Of a DNA stretch of 64,000 nucleotides, positions 33,587-42,644 are shown piece after piece. A program made the position numbers and the translations under genes. This DNA is from Intestinibaculum porci. Lineage in GTDB: Bacteria > Bacillota_I > Bacilli_A > Erysipelotrichales > Coprobacillaceae. Numbering within the stretch: position 1 is the stretch's first letter; each line of letters begins with the position of its first letter. Where the stretch lies: the NCBI RefSeq assembly GCF_003925875.1, contig NZ_AP019309.1, positions 62,001 to 126,000 of the forward strand, in the 5' to 3' direction. The notes under the pieces were generated by a model, which ran no database searches, was not told the DNA's origin, and was given only the letters and a program-made list of their open reading frames with translations.

Positions 33587-34891
33587 ATGGAATCGTTAGT
33601 ATCAAACCTTATTATTTATCGCAATTCAGAAGCTGGCGAGATTCTGGAAGAACTCGCTCGCATCTTTACAGCTTACCATGATGGTGATTATTATAAAAAT
33701 TCATTAAGAGGAGAAGTCCTTGATGTTGTTCAGGAACTTTTGAAACTTGCTACAAAATATGGCTTTAATGATAATTTATGGCATAACTATTTAGCGTATA
33801 TGATCGCTATGACCGAAACACCATTTACCTTAGTGTGTGAAAAAGTAGGTGCTAATGATGGCACGGTCAATGTCTTTGCGAAGAATGACTTCCACATCTT
33901 TAAACAGCTTTTTGATTATGATTTTAGTGATATTGAAAGAGATCTTGATCTCAACTGCTTTAGTTTAATTGAAAACTATCATGCCGTAGGCAAAGAAGAA
34001 CGGATCTTTAATAAGAGTGTCAGTGAAAAGGTTCAGGCTTTATCTAAAGCTATTGAACAGGCAAATACGGATGATGAACTGTATCAGGTGATTACCACTT
34101 TCTATAAAGATTATGGGGTTGGTAAATATGGCTTGAATAAAGCTTTCCGTTTATCAGACTCATTAGAAGAGGAATTCTTAATTCCAATTACGAATACGTC
34201 TAATGTCATGTTAGATGACTTAGTTGGCTATGAAACGCAGAAACAGGAATTAATTGCGAATACGGAAGCTTTTGTAGAAAGACGTAAAGCAAATAACGTT
34301 TTGCTTTATGGCGATGCAGGAACAGGAAAATCAACCTCTATTAAGGCGATCTTAAACCAGTATTATCCACAGGGCTTACGCATTATTGAAGTCTATAAAC
34401 ATCAGTTTAAATATCTCTCTAAGATTATCAGTGAAATTAAAAACCGAAACTATCGTTTCATTATCTATATGGATGATTTATCATTCGAAGAATTTGAAAC
34501 AGATTATAAGTATTTAAAAGCAATCATTGAAGGTGGTCTGGAACCAAGACCAGAAAATGTTTTGATCTATGCCACAAGTAACCGCCGTCACCTCATTAGA
34601 GAAACATGGAGTGATCGTGATGGGAATGGTGAAGATATCCATCGTAATGATACGATTCAGGAGAAGTTATCATTATCAGCCCGTTTTGGCGTTACCATTG
34701 GTTACTACAAACCTTCAAAGAAGGAATTTATCGATATTGTCCTAGAATTAGCAAAACGTGATCCAGCAATCACGTTAGATGAAGAAGAGATCAAACGTCA
34801 GGCTAACATCTGGATGGTCAATCATGGTGGTGCCTCAGGACGTACGGCTCAGCAGTTTGTCGATCATTTAGCTGGCGGTACAAACAAATAA
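33587..34891 (+). CDS. DUF815 AAA+ ATPase
   Basis: This 434-residue protein has a helical N-terminal domain of about 200 residues and a C-terminal AAA+ domain. Walker A is [18 protein letters not shown], Walker B-like [12 protein letters not shown], and sensor-type [12 protein letters not shown] is present, along with the [11 protein letters not shown] ending. The family is widespread in Firmicutes, usually monocistronic, and has no assigned role. It is preceded by CAGGAGG and ends at a strong terminator. Confidence 0.88.
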   Translation: MESLVSNLIIYRNSEAGEILEELARIFTAYHDGDYYKNSLRGEVLDVVQELLKLATKYGFNDNLWHNYLAYMIAMTETPFTLVCEKVGANDGTVNVFAKNDFHIFKQLFDYDFSDIERDLDLNCFSLIENYHAVGKEERIFNKSVSEKVQALSKAIEQANTDDELYQVITTFYKDYGVGKYGLNKAFRLSDSLEEEFLIPITNTSNVMLDDLVGYETQKQELIANTEAFVERRKANNVLLYGDAGTGKSTSIKAILNQYYPQGLRIIEVYKHQFKYLSKIISEIKNRNYRFIIYMDDLSFEEFETDYKYLKAIIEGGLEPRPENVLIYATSNRRHLIRETWSDRDGNGEDIHRNDTIQEKLSLSARFGVTIGYYKPSKKEFIDIVLELAKRDPAITLDEEEIKRQANIWMVNHGGASGRTAQQFVDHLAGGTNK

Positions 34892-34896
34892 TACGT

Positions 34897-34932
34897 AAAA
34901 AAGCATCTGTTCATTGGGATAGATGCTTTTTT
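34897..34932 (+). terminator. Terminator after the DUF815 gene
   Basis: AAAAAGCATCT / AGATGCTTTTT stem with a 12-nt loop. Confidence 0.85.
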
Positions 34933-35487
34933 ACTCTAATATAAAGAGGATGAATGGAAGAAAATTGTGTGTTATAAATAATAATAAAATAATATTTATA
35001 AAGAAGTAAAGCAAAAGAAACGAGTGCAATTTCTTCTAAAATGTAAGCGATTACTCTGTTTTGCTTTTTTGCCATCCTTCGGTTTTTTAACACATTTTGT
35101 CCTTCTTTTTCTATTTAGTCATTGACTATCTGAGTCACATGTCCTTCACTTTTCCTAATTATTTTGCATGTAAATTTAGAGATATTATAATAATTTGGTG
35201 GTAAGTATGTAATCTTATCAGTTCCCTCACTCAGATTCATAAAATTTATTCCAATAGTTGAATAAATATGATAATATTGATGAAAATTAGGTTTTAAAAT
35301 TGAAATTATGAAATATTCATCAAGAATCTGATGGACTATATTGATTGTATATATGAAGACCATGTCTTCTAAAAGTATAGATATAAAAAGATATAATCCA
35401 TGTAAATTATTTTCATGGCTATGTGATGATAATCACATAGCCATTCTTGAGAATTATGAAAAAGCTAAAATTTATCTATTACTATAA
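34933..35487. other. AT-rich intergenic region with a strong hairpin
   Basis: No supported gene was found. Two reverse-strand frames of 60 and 82 codons have no ribosome site and low-complexity composition. A perfect 13-bp inverted repeat (ATGGCTATGTGAT / ATCACATAGCCAT, 35415-35444) could be a terminator of an unannotated transcript or a structured RNA. Confidence 0.4.
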
Positions 35488-35523
35488 TAGTCATTGACTT
35501 AAAGTCAATGACTATAGTATGAT
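35488..35523 (+). promoter_or_regulatory. TetR gene promoter covered by a 27-bp palindrome
   Basis: TAGTCATTGACTT (35488-35500), one A, then its exact reverse complement (35502-35514). The left arm contains the -35 TTGACT (35495-35500); 17 bp later is TATGAT (35518-35523). This arrangement implies autorepression by the adjacent TetR protein. Confidence 0.8.
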
Positions 35524-35538
35524 GATGTAGGTGATATT

Positions 35539-36138
35539 ATGACATTAACGAAAAGACAACAGGCAGCCTTAGAGACCAGACGAAAGATTATTGAAGCTGC
35601 TTATCAGCTGATTGAAGAGAAAGGTCTTGATCATATTATGGTTGAAGACATTACTAAGAAAGCTGGGGTGTCCAAAGGCTCCTTCTATACGTATTTCAAA
35701 AAGAAAGAAGATATTATTGAAGTGATTGGTCAGGGACCCGTGATGAAGATTAATGAAGAGCTATCGAAGATGGATCAGAAGATTGCGATTAAGTTATCTT
35801 ATTTCTTTGTGCAGTATCTATCGGCAATGAAAACACAAGGGGTCTATCTGACGAAAGAATTTTTAAGCGGTGAACTGAATCATGAGACGCATACACGTTA
35901 TTCTTATGACGAGAAGGCCATAAAAGATTTACTTAATCTCGCTGTGACTCATCGAGAACTAAAAAAAGAGACTCCTGTAGATTTACTGACCGGAATCTTA
36001 TTGAGTAACCTCTATGGCATGGGTTATCAGTATGTCATGAGTCAGGGAAATTTTGATATTAATAAATATGCGAAAAGCTATTTTGATCAGGTGATTTTAC
36101 CGCTACTTGATCGCTATGAGGAGGAGAACCATGGGTAA
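35539..36138 (+). CDS. TetR/AcrR-family regulator
   Basis: This 199-residue repressor has a canonical N-terminal helix-turn-helix (ITKKAGVSKGSFYTYFKKKED) and a C-terminal ligand domain of helices. The 27-bp palindrome over its own promoter is the likely operator. It is co-transcribed with a small membrane protein whose start lies inside its 3' end. The ligand is unknown. It is a distant candidate for the TGACC-AAC-GGTCA operator of ohyA, since TTGAC/GTCAA and TGACC/GGTCA half sites are only loosely similar. Confidence 0.88.
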   Translation: MTLTKRQQAALETRRKIIEAAYQLIEEKGLDHIMVEDITKKAGVSKGSFYTYFKKKEDIIEVIGQGPVMKINEELSKMDQKIAIKLSYFFVQYLSAMKTQGVYLTKEFLSGELNHETHTRYSYDEKAIKDLLNLAVTHRELKKETPVDLLTGILLSNLYGMGYQYVMSQGNFDINKYAKSYFDQVILPLLDRYEEENHG

Positions 36139-36475
36139 ATTGATATTAACGATTGGCCTAGGAGCTTTTATTGTGTATATGGGCATAATGATTGCTTTTA
36201 AGGAAAGAATAGATCTGATTCATGACTATCATCATCGTTATGTAGAAGAAGAAAACAAACCGCTGTTTTGTCGGTTAGTGGGCAGCGGCATGATGATTGC
36301 CGGCATCGGTTTTGCGGGTATGGGTCTATTGAGTAATGCCTTAGGTAAACAAGGCTATATGATTTCATTAGGTCTTTTATTTCTTGGTATTTTGATCGCC
36401 GCGATTACGATTGTGAAGTTTAATGCCATTCATCAGGTCAAAGACTATGCGAAAAAGCGGGAACGAAAAAAATGA
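36131..36475 (+). CDS. DUF3784-like small membrane protein
   Basis: The 114 residues form three membrane helices (LILTIGLGAFIVYMGIMIAF, LVGSGMMIAGIGFAGMGLL and MISLGLLFLGILIAAITIV) and a basic C-terminal tail. The pattern resembles DUF3784 proteins that often accompany TetR genes. ATG 36131 follows GAGGAGGAG and overlaps the TetR stop. The role is unknown, possibly part of the stress response governed by that regulator. Confidence 0.7.
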   Translation: MGKLILTIGLGAFIVYMGIMIAFKERIDLIHDYHHRYVEEENKPLFCRLVGSGMMIAGIGFAGMGLLSNALGKQGYMISLGLLFLGILIAAITIVKFNAIHQVKDYAKKRERKK

Positions 36476-36502
36476 TATTGAGGGGACTCAATATCATTTT
36501 TA
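36468..36502. terminator. Terminator overlapping the DUF3784-like gene end
   Basis: ATGATATTGAG / CTCAATATCAT perfect 11-bp stem with a GGGA loop, flanked by A and T runs on both sides, so it can work for both strands. Confidence 0.85.
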
Positions 36503-36511
36503 TTTCCAGGA

Positions 36512-36844
36512 TTATTTTTTGCTTTTTTCTTTGAATTCTTTAGCCATCATAGAATAGAAATCAATGTTTTCCTGAGCTCCATTGATAATGTTATCGAAGG
36601 CGCGGATTTTATGTACATCAGGCATAAAGTCTCTTGTGACATAATCTTCACGTAATGCTTTAAATAAAGCCAGCTCATCTTCTTTTGTATGAACCTGAGA
36701 TTCCGCGTATGCAGCGACATCTTCAGTGGTAAAGCCTTTACCTTCTGATACTTTATGGAAGATTTGTGCTTCTTTCTGTAACTTCTTATTAATTTTCAAA
36801 AATAATTCGTATGATACAACTTCAGTGTTTTGTCCTTCTGACAT
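36512..36844 (-). CDS. Small helical protein of unknown function
   Basis: This 110-residue, highly charged, all-helical protein (YELFLKINKKLQKEAQIFHK, then ENIDFYSMMAKEFKEKSKK at the end) has no signal peptide or membrane segment. The start at 36844 follows GGAGGAATTG; the longer frame to 36889 is not supported. It is monocistronic, facing away from the CobW gene. The family is not recognised. Confidence 0.6.
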   Translation of the reverse strand: MSEGQNTEVVSYELFLKINKKLQKEAQIFHKVSEGKGFTTEDVAAYAESQVHTKEDELALFKALREDYVTRDFMPDVHKIRAFDNIINGAQENIDFYSMMAKEFKEKSKK

Positions 36845-37008
36845 GACAATTCCTCCTTCACCTGTCTCTATTGTAACCAATTTCACCATAATATTAAAGA
36901 TGTTAATAAAATATTAACAAAAGAATATTTTTACTTACTCTTTTAAAGAGTCATTATCCTGTCATAAATGAAGAGAAATGGTATAATCCCCCTATAGGAG
37001 GTGCTTCT

Positions 37009-37938
37009 ATGGTTAAAGTAGATTTAATTACAGGATTTCTCGGGGCGGGTAAAACCACCTTTATCAAATATTATACTAAGTATTTACAAAAACAAGGTTT
37101 AAAGATTGCCGTTATTGAAAATGATTATGGCGCGATTAATGTGGATCGTATGATTCTCCAGGATGAATTAGGTGATGATGTCGATGTAGAAATGGTGATT
37201 GGCGGGGATCCGGACTGCCGGATTCGTCGTTTCAAGACCAAACTCATTTCGATGGGGATGTTAGGCTATGATCGTGTTATTGTTGAACCTTCAGGTATTT
37301 ATGATGTTGATGAATTCTTTGATGTGCTCCATGAAGCACCATTAGATCAGTGGTATGAAATAGGTAACGTTTTAGCGATCGTGGATGCATCCTTAGAGGA
37401 TGATTTAAGTAAAGAATCAGACTATGTCTTAGCGAGTGAAATTGCTTATGCTGGTAAAGTCATCTTCAGTAAGGTTCAGGAAACAACTGACAAGCAGATT
37501 GAAGAGACGATTGGGCATATTGAAAGAGCTTTAAAAGCTTCTCATTCCAACCGTGATATCCGTAAGGATATTATGGCGAAAGACTGGCGGGATTTCACTG
37601 ATGCAGACTATGCCTCAATGATGCATAGCGACTATGATTTAGGCATCTTTGTGAAGAAGTTTATTAAAGACAATCATTTTAATTCGGTCTTCTATTACAA
37701 TCGTCCTTATCGTCTGGAAGATATTAAAAAACATATTCAGGAAAGCTTTCATGATGAAAAGTGCGGTCATGTTTTCCGTATCAAAGGTTTTATTGAAACA
37801 GATCATGGCTGGAAGGAAGTCAATGCGACAAAAGATATGATCACGGTTAATGATGTGAAATCTGGTCAGCAGGTTATTATTATCATTGGTGAATTATTAA
37901 ATGAAAAAGCATTGAATCAGTACTGGGAAAAACGATGA
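37009..37938 (+). CDS. CobW/G3E-family GTPase with altered metal motif
   Basis: This 309-residue protein has the G3E Walker A ITGFLGAGKTTFI, Walker B-like RVIVEPSGIYDVDEFF, and a C-terminal CobW_C-type domain. G3E GTPases of the COG0523 group deliver zinc or cobalt and normally carry a CxCC motif after switch I. Here the corresponding segment reads IGGDPDCRIRRF, with only one cysteine, so metal handling may be different or lost. A good TATAAT and AGGAGG precede it. It overlaps the exonuclease gene by 4 bp. Confidence 0.85.
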   Translation: MVKVDLITGFLGAGKTTFIKYYTKYLQKQGLKIAVIENDYGAINVDRMILQDELGDDVDVEMVIGGDPDCRIRRFKTKLISMGMLGYDRVIVEPSGIYDVDEFFDVLHEAPLDQWYEIGNVLAIVDASLEDDLSKESDYVLASEIAYAGKVIFSKVQETTDKQIEETIGHIERALKASHSNRDIRKDIMAKDWRDFTDADYASMMHSDYDLGIFVKKFIKDNHFNSVFYYNRPYRLEDIKKHIQESFHDEKCGHVFRIKGFIETDHGWKEVNATKDMITVNDVKSGQQVIIIIGELLNEKALNQYWEKR

Positions 37939-39041
37939 AACTAAAAGAAGTTAACCAGGAATATCACTTTGAAAAAGCCAAATTAAAGCAGTGGTTGATT
38001 GATCAGGGACTCATTGAACCGCATGATCATCGGGATATTTATCAGTTAGAATGTGATACTGAGATGATTCAAATGATTGATGATGATCAGTATGCCATTA
38101 GGCATACGGTAGTTAGAAAGAAGTTTCAAACCATTGATGATTATCAGGCACCAGCCATGATTCCAATGGATTTCCGGATTTTAAACATTCATAATTTTGT
38201 CGTCTTAGATACTGAAACAACTGGTCTTTATAAAGATGATGAAGTCATAGAATTATCAATCATTGATACGTTAGGACGAGAACTTTATCATTCGCTTTTT
38301 TGTCCGACTAAGAAAATGGGGGAAGCAGCGATCAGAGTAACAGGGTTGGACTATGCGATGTTAAAAGAGGAACCGTTATTTAAAGATGAGTGGCCGAAAA
38401 TAAAAAAAGCTATTGGTTCCCACAAAATATTAGGACATAATATTGCCTATGATTATCGGGTGACCTTATCCACCGCTAAGCGTTATGGCATTGCGGAAAC
38501 AGAAGTCAAAGATCTGTTTAGAGATATGATTGATTCAAAGGCTTTAGTGGCTCATTATTATCAGTCTCGCAGTTATAAGCTGGCTTATTTATGTAAGAAA
38601 TTTGGTATTACAGAATCACAAAAACATCGAGCAACGTATGACTGCCTGCAGACCTTGCAGATGCTTAGGGCATTAGAACATAAACTAGTGAATGAAGGCT
38701 ATCAGGCAGCTGGTGATACTTACGACTTGGCATTAATCCAAAAGGAGAAGAAACAGATGGAGGCATTAAAAGAAGCGGCTTTATATGGTTACAAAGCTGG
38801 AAAAAGTATCGAAGACTTATCAATATTTTACAGTTTATCAGAAGATGAAGTGACATCATTAGTGATTGATGCCTATCATCAGGGCTTATGTGAGATTCGC
38901 ATCGATACGCAGAAAGAAGAAAACGTCCTTTTTATCGCTCGTAGTATTCCTGATCTGACTTTCGATCAGCTGGCTAAAAAGGCTAAAAAATATGCCTCAG
39001 AAAATGAAATCAGACTGATCATGGCAAAGGAGCATTTATGA
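37935..39041 (+). CDS. DnaQ-like 3'-5' exonuclease (DEDDh) with extra domains
   Basis: The 368-residue protein has an N-terminal region of about 90 residues with no clear family. The exonuclease core follows: FVVLDTETTGL (Exo I), LGHNIAYDYRV (Exo II) and HRATYDCLQT (Exo III, DEDDh type), at about residues 95-255. The helical C-terminal part ends with a helix-turn-helix-like repeat (GKSIEDLSIFYSLSEDEVTS). It probably degrades DNA or RNA 3' ends in repair or processing. It is coupled by 4-bp overlaps to both neighbours. Confidence 0.85.
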   Translation: MKLKEVNQEYHFEKAKLKQWLIDQGLIEPHDHRDIYQLECDTEMIQMIDDDQYAIRHTVVRKKFQTIDDYQAPAMIPMDFRILNIHNFVVLDTETTGLYKDDEVIELSIIDTLGRELYHSLFCPTKKMGEAAIRVTGLDYAMLKEEPLFKDEWPKIKKAIGSHKILGHNIAYDYRVTLSTAKRYGIAETEVKDLFRDMIDSKALVAHYYQSRSYKLAYLCKKFGITESQKHRATYDCLQTLQMLRALEHKLVNEGYQAAGDTYDLALIQKEKKQMEALKEAALYGYKAGKSIEDLSIFYSLSEDEVTSLVIDAYHQGLCEIRIDTQKEENVLFIARSIPDLTFDQLAKKAKKYASENEIRLIMAKEHL

Positions 39042-39625
39042 GTACAACCGGAGAAAGAATGAAAGCATTAATTGCTTATAATCATTACAATTTAGAAAAG
39101 CTATCATGGGATAGCGGGATCCCGCTTGATCGCCTGCAAATTCTGATTGATGATCAGGATAGACCTAGTGATGAAGAGGGAAAAGATTTATCTCCTGTTT
39201 TAGGCTGTGACGGCAGTTATTTAGCAGGAAAAGAAGAACAGCGTTACGTGGCTTATGTGCAGGTATTAAAGCGGCTGGAAGAAGAAGGCATAGTGGAAAC
39301 GGAAGCCTGGATCCAGTGCTTTATTGATCGAGAATATGATTTTTATGATTTTGAAGTCATTATGTATAATATGCAGGATGAAGAATGTCCATCACCAATT
39401 GGCAGTCTGATGTTTTTAGATGATCAGCAGGATGATGGTTTATATCTTGTTGCGCATGATGGAAAAATGGTTTTAGCCACGAAGATGCAAAATCAAATGA
39501 TGCGTCATGGACATAAACTAGATGATTATAAAATTTATAAACATGTCGCATTTGTACGTTTAGATTTAGAAGATACATTGCTTTCGTTAACAAGAAAGAT
39601 TCGTAAGGGTGAGTTAGATGTTTAA
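39038..39625 (+). CDS. Unknown protein with N-terminal HTH-like segment
   Basis: This acidic 195-residue protein begins with a possible helix-turn-helix (MKALIAYNHYNLEKLSWDSG ... LDRLQILIDD) and continues with a mixed alpha-beta domain rich in Asp and Glu. There is no signal peptide. The start overlaps the exonuclease stop (ATGA), and it overlaps the next gene by 8 bp, so it is firmly in the operon. No family recognised. Confidence 0.6.
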   Translation: MSTTGERMKALIAYNHYNLEKLSWDSGIPLDRLQILIDDQDRPSDEEGKDLSPVLGCDGSYLAGKEEQRYVAYVQVLKRLEEEGIVETEAWIQCFIDREYDFYDFEVIMYNMQDEECPSPIGSLMFLDDQQDDGLYLVAHDGKMVLATKMQNQMMRHGHKLDDYKIYKHVAFVRLDLEDTLLSLTRKIRKGELDV

Positions 39626-39953
39626 AAAGTTTTTGAAGTCCTGGCAGCAAGCTTCAAATAAAAAGGGCTTTGTGATTTCTCTGATTATTGGTTTGACTTT
39701 GACTTTTTTATCAATGTTAGGATCTTTGGCCTCATTTCTTTTAACCCCTCATTTAAAAGGATATTATGAAGGCATTTTACATTCTTTTTACTATGAAGCT
39801 TATCAGGGACCGCAAGGCTTTTCTTTTAAAGCGGGTTTAACATGGAATCCTTTGATTCTCATTGTGATGATTGGCGGTGTCTTTTTGCTTTTTCTCTTAG
39901 GTAAATATTTATTAAGAAAGGCGGGTCATGATGATTCAAAAAGAAACATATAA
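39618..39953 (+). CDS. Small membrane protein, two helices
   Basis: The 111-residue protein has membrane helices GFVISLIIGLTLTFLSMLGS and LILIVMIGGVFLLFLLGKYL, separated by about 45 polar residues that probably lie outside. The basic N-terminus is cytoplasmic. It overlaps both neighbours, which supports expression from the operon. Unknown function. Confidence 0.6.
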   Translation: MFKKFLKSWQQASNKKGFVISLIIGLTLTFLSMLGSLASFLLTPHLKGYYEGILHSFYYEAYQGPQGFSFKAGLTWNPLILIVMIGGVFLLFLLGKYLLRKAGHDDSKRNI

Positions 39954-40881
39954 TCAGGAGATCCATGATCTGATGTGGGAGGTCTTTTTAAAAGAAGTGG
40001 CCCCTTATTATAGTAAAGAGGGTATCTCAACATTTAAAGCGACGATCGATGAATATGATTACTTATCAGAGATGCGTTTTTATACCTATCGTGAAGAGAG
40101 TCTGTTAGGGGTCATAGGAACGGATGAAGATAATACACATATTTCGTTCTTCTTTGTGAAAAAACCTGGTCAAGGGATTGGCAAAGCATTACTTGATCAT
40201 GTCATGAAAGATAATGAAGAGAAGCGGATCAGTGTCAATGCGGCGAAGAATGCTTATGAGATCTATCATCATTTAGGCTTTGAAGATGTTGATGAGGAAA
40301 GAAAGCAGGATGGTATTATTTCTAAGGAAATGGTCTATGTTCCCAGATGTTCCTGGGTCCCTTTAGATGATCCGTTATATGTCGCGTACCATGATGAGGA
40401 GTGGGGAAAACCGACACATGATGAACAGAAGCTTTATGAAATGTTTGTTTTAGAACTCTTTCAGGCAGGTTTATCCTGGCGTATTATTCTTCATAAGCGA
40501 GAAAACTTCCGTGAAGCGTATGATCACTTTGATTTAGATCGGGTCTGTTTATATGATGAAACGAAAATTGATGCTCTTTGTCATAATCCTGGTATTATTC
40601 GTTCTCGGGCGAAGATAAAAGCGAGTATTAGTAACTCACGGATCTTTAGAGAGATTCAAAAAGAGTATGGCAGTTTTGATGCTTATATCTGGCATTTTAC
40701 CAATGGTCAGGTAATAACATGTGATCCTCATATCACGAAAAATGCTTTATCAGATGAGGTGAGTGCTGACTTAAAGAAACGCGGTGTGAAGTATGCTGGC
40801 AGTGTTACAATCTATTCATATTTACAGGCAATTGGTGTGATCAATGCCCATGAACATAATTGTTTCCAATATAAAAAGTAG
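39928..40881 (+). CDS. Fusion of GNAT domain and DNA-3-methyladenine glycosylase I (Tag)
   Basis: Residues 1-135 form a GNAT acetyltransferase-like domain (FFVKKPGQGIGKALLDHV as the CoA loop). Residues 138 to the end match Tag: CSWVPLDDPLYVAYHDEEWG, FQAGLSWRIILHKRENFR, and the zinc-binding ending INAHEHNCF. Tag removes 3-methyladenine from alkylated DNA. The start at 39928 follows AAAGGCGGG. It closes an operon with an exonuclease, consistent with nucleic acid repair. The acetylation target is unknown. Confidence 0.9.
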   Translation: MMIQKETYNQEIHDLMWEVFLKEVAPYYSKEGISTFKATIDEYDYLSEMRFYTYREESLLGVIGTDEDNTHISFFFVKKPGQGIGKALLDHVMKDNEEKRISVNAAKNAYEIYHHLGFEDVDEERKQDGIISKEMVYVPRCSWVPLDDPLYVAYHDEEWGKPTHDEQKLYEMFVLELFQAGLSWRIILHKRENFREAYDHFDLDRVCLYDETKIDALCHNPGIIRSRAKIKASISNSRIFREIQKEYGSFDAYIWHFTNGQVITCDPHITKNALSDEVSADLKKRGVKYAGSVTIYSYLQAIGVINAHEHNCFQYKK

Positions 40882-40898
40882 CTTGAAAGCTACTTTTT
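40873..40898. terminator. Bidirectional terminator between tag fusion and cyclophilin genes
   Basis: AAAAAGTAGCTT / AGCTACTTTTT stem with a GAA loop. It overlaps both stop codons. Confidence 0.85.
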
Positions 40899-41468
40899 CA
40901 TGCGAATAGATGTAATAACTGGCTGATTTTTTGCAGCGACGCTGCCATTATTATCAGTGACCTGAACGCTGTTAGCGATTTTATCAACGACATCCATGCC
41001 GCTTGTCACTTTCCCGAAGGCTGCGTACTGCCCATCTAAAGAAGAGTTAGTCTCTTGCATAATAAAGAACTGGGAAGAGGCACTGTTATAGTCGCTTGAA
41101 CGTGCCATGGAAATGACCCCACGCTTATGTTTCAGGGTGTTTTTAACACCATTGGCAGAAAATTCACCTTTAATAGTATCATCACTGCCGCCGGTTCCAT
41201 CACCATTAGGATCGCCACCCTGGATCATAAAGCCCTGAATAATACGATGGAAAGTTAACCCATCATAGAACTTTTCATGCACTAATTTTTTAAAGTTTTT
41301 GACTGTAATAGGGGCCTGCTTAGGATCTAACTGGACGGTGATTTTACCATAGTTTTCGACTGTAATCACTGCTGTGTTAGAACCATCATTATTGCTTTTT
41401 GATGATGAACAGGCACTTAATGTCATCATTAATACAAGTGATAACATCAGTGTTATTAACTTTTTCAT
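40890..41468 (-). CDS. Cyclophilin-type peptidyl-prolyl isomerase, lipoprotein
   Basis: The 192-residue exported isomerase has a lipoprotein signal (KKLITLMLSLVLMMTLSAC, lipobox LSAC). The cyclophilin fold is clear: FHRIIQGFMIQGGDPNGDGTG with catalytic Arg, MARSSDYNSASSQFFI and YAAFGKVTSGMDVVDKI. It would assist folding of secreted proteins at the membrane surface. ATG 41468 is favoured, as GGAGG lies 8 bp upstream; a GTG three codons earlier overlaps the ribosome site. Confidence 0.93.
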   Translation of the reverse strand: MKKLITLMLSLVLMMTLSACSSSKSNNDGSNTAVITVENYGKITVQLDPKQAPITVKNFKKLVHEKFYDGLTFHRIIQGFMIQGGDPNGDGTGGSDDTIKGEFSANGVKNTLKHKRGVISMARSSDYNSASSQFFIMQETNSSLDGQYAAFGKVTSGMDVVDKIANSVQVTDNNGSVAAKNQPVITSIRMKK

Positions 41469-41502
41469 TGCTTTCACCTCCGGGTTATTATCTCATTTTT
41501 CT

Positions 41503-42381
41503 TTATGCTTGGCTATATAATTTCCGGATCTCATCCAAAAAGAGCTGGTGTAATGGTGTCATCACTTCATATTTTTTCCATATGAGTACCAGTTTTGCAT
41601 TTATTTCTGGTGTAATAGGTTTCCAGATCAAATGGGGGAGCCTTGGCGCTATATCCTTGATGGTAATAGCCTGTCCTAGATGTGAAGAAACCATTAAAGA
41701 AGCATTATAAATGAGATTAAAACTGCCGATGATATGCATAGCGGAATCATTCTTTAAGCGACTGACAAAGGCTGTGTCATTGATTTCGCTCCTCGTTGAT
41801 ACGAGTAATTCCATTTGATAAAGATCATCATAGGTAATTTGATCTTTGCGGGCTAAGGGGTGATCATCGCACATCAGAACTCCCATCTGATCATATGAAG
41901 GGACTTCAATAAAGTTATATTTTTCCTTTTGAACAGGCTCAAAGACGAGGGCAAAGTCTAATAATCCAGTGTCTACTTTTTCTAATACATCGTCAGCTAC
42001 TCCACTGTATAAGCGATAGGTTACTGATGGGTGTTCCTGGTGAATAGTACTCAGCAGGTCGGTAATTTGTTTCATCTGATACGTTTCTCCAGCGCCAATA
42101 TGAATGCTGCCATGAAGCTGCGTATTCGTTGAAGATAGTTCATCTTTTGCTTTTTGTACGAGTGTTAATATTTCTTCTGCTCTTTTCTTAAAGATTTCAC
42201 CATCTTGGGTTAAAGTTGTTTTACGACCAGTACGATTAAAAAGAGTTTTACCAAGATCTTTTTCAAGATCTTGGATTTGTCTTGATAGGGTTGGCTGAGT
42301 AATATGTAAACTTTCGGCAGCTTTGGTAATGTTTTCTTCTCGTGCGATTGCGAGAAAGTATTCTAATAATCTTGTGTCCAT
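41503..42381 (-). CDS. LysR-family transcriptional regulator
   Basis: The 292-residue regulator has a typical N-terminal winged helix (EENITKAAESLHITQPTLSR QIQDLEK region) and a periplasmic-binding-like effector domain that starts near residue 90 (GSIHIGAGETYQMKQI). It is divergent from the LytTR regulator gene and 34 bp upstream of the cyclophilin gene. The target genes are not evident. Confidence 0.88.
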   Translation of the reverse strand: MDTRLLEYFLAIAREENITKAAESLHITQPTLSRQIQDLEKDLGKTLFNRTGRKTTLTQDGEIFKKRAEEILTLVQKAKDELSSTNTQLHGSIHIGAGETYQMKQITDLLSTIHQEHPSVTYRLYSGVADDVLEKVDTGLLDFALVFEPVQKEKYNFIEVPSYDQMGVLMCDDHPLARKDQITYDDLYQMELLVSTRSEINDTAFVSRLKNDSAMHIIGSFNLIYNASLMVSSHLGQAITIKDIAPRLPHLIWKPITPEINAKLVLIWKKYEVMTPLHQLFLDEIRKLYSQA

Positions 42382-42644
42382 AGTTTCCTCCTTGATTATA
42401 TTGTAGGATATAAATATTAATGAGTATATAATTTTAGTTATGGAATACGGAGAATGGTCGGTATTTCTTTTTATTTGTTTTATAGCATTTTTAAATAATC
42501 CGTGTGGTTTATACCAATTATGTTCCTTTTTTTGCTAATTCTGCATAAAGTTAGCTTTTGAGGGCATATTTTTTATATTATAGTTCTAAGGGATATCGTA
42601 AAAGTTTGTATTATGCCCTATATATTATAGAACGGAGAGCACCT

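Noticed and set aside
34911-35363. Two reverse-strand frames of 60 and 82 codons
   Set aside because: No ribosome site, low-complexity AT-rich composition, and one overlaps the terminator of the DUF815 gene.
35488-35514. Same operator as upstream of oleate hydratase
   Set aside because: Half sites TTGAC/GTCAA and TGACC/GGTCA differ in sequence and spacing, so a shared TetR regulator is not supported.
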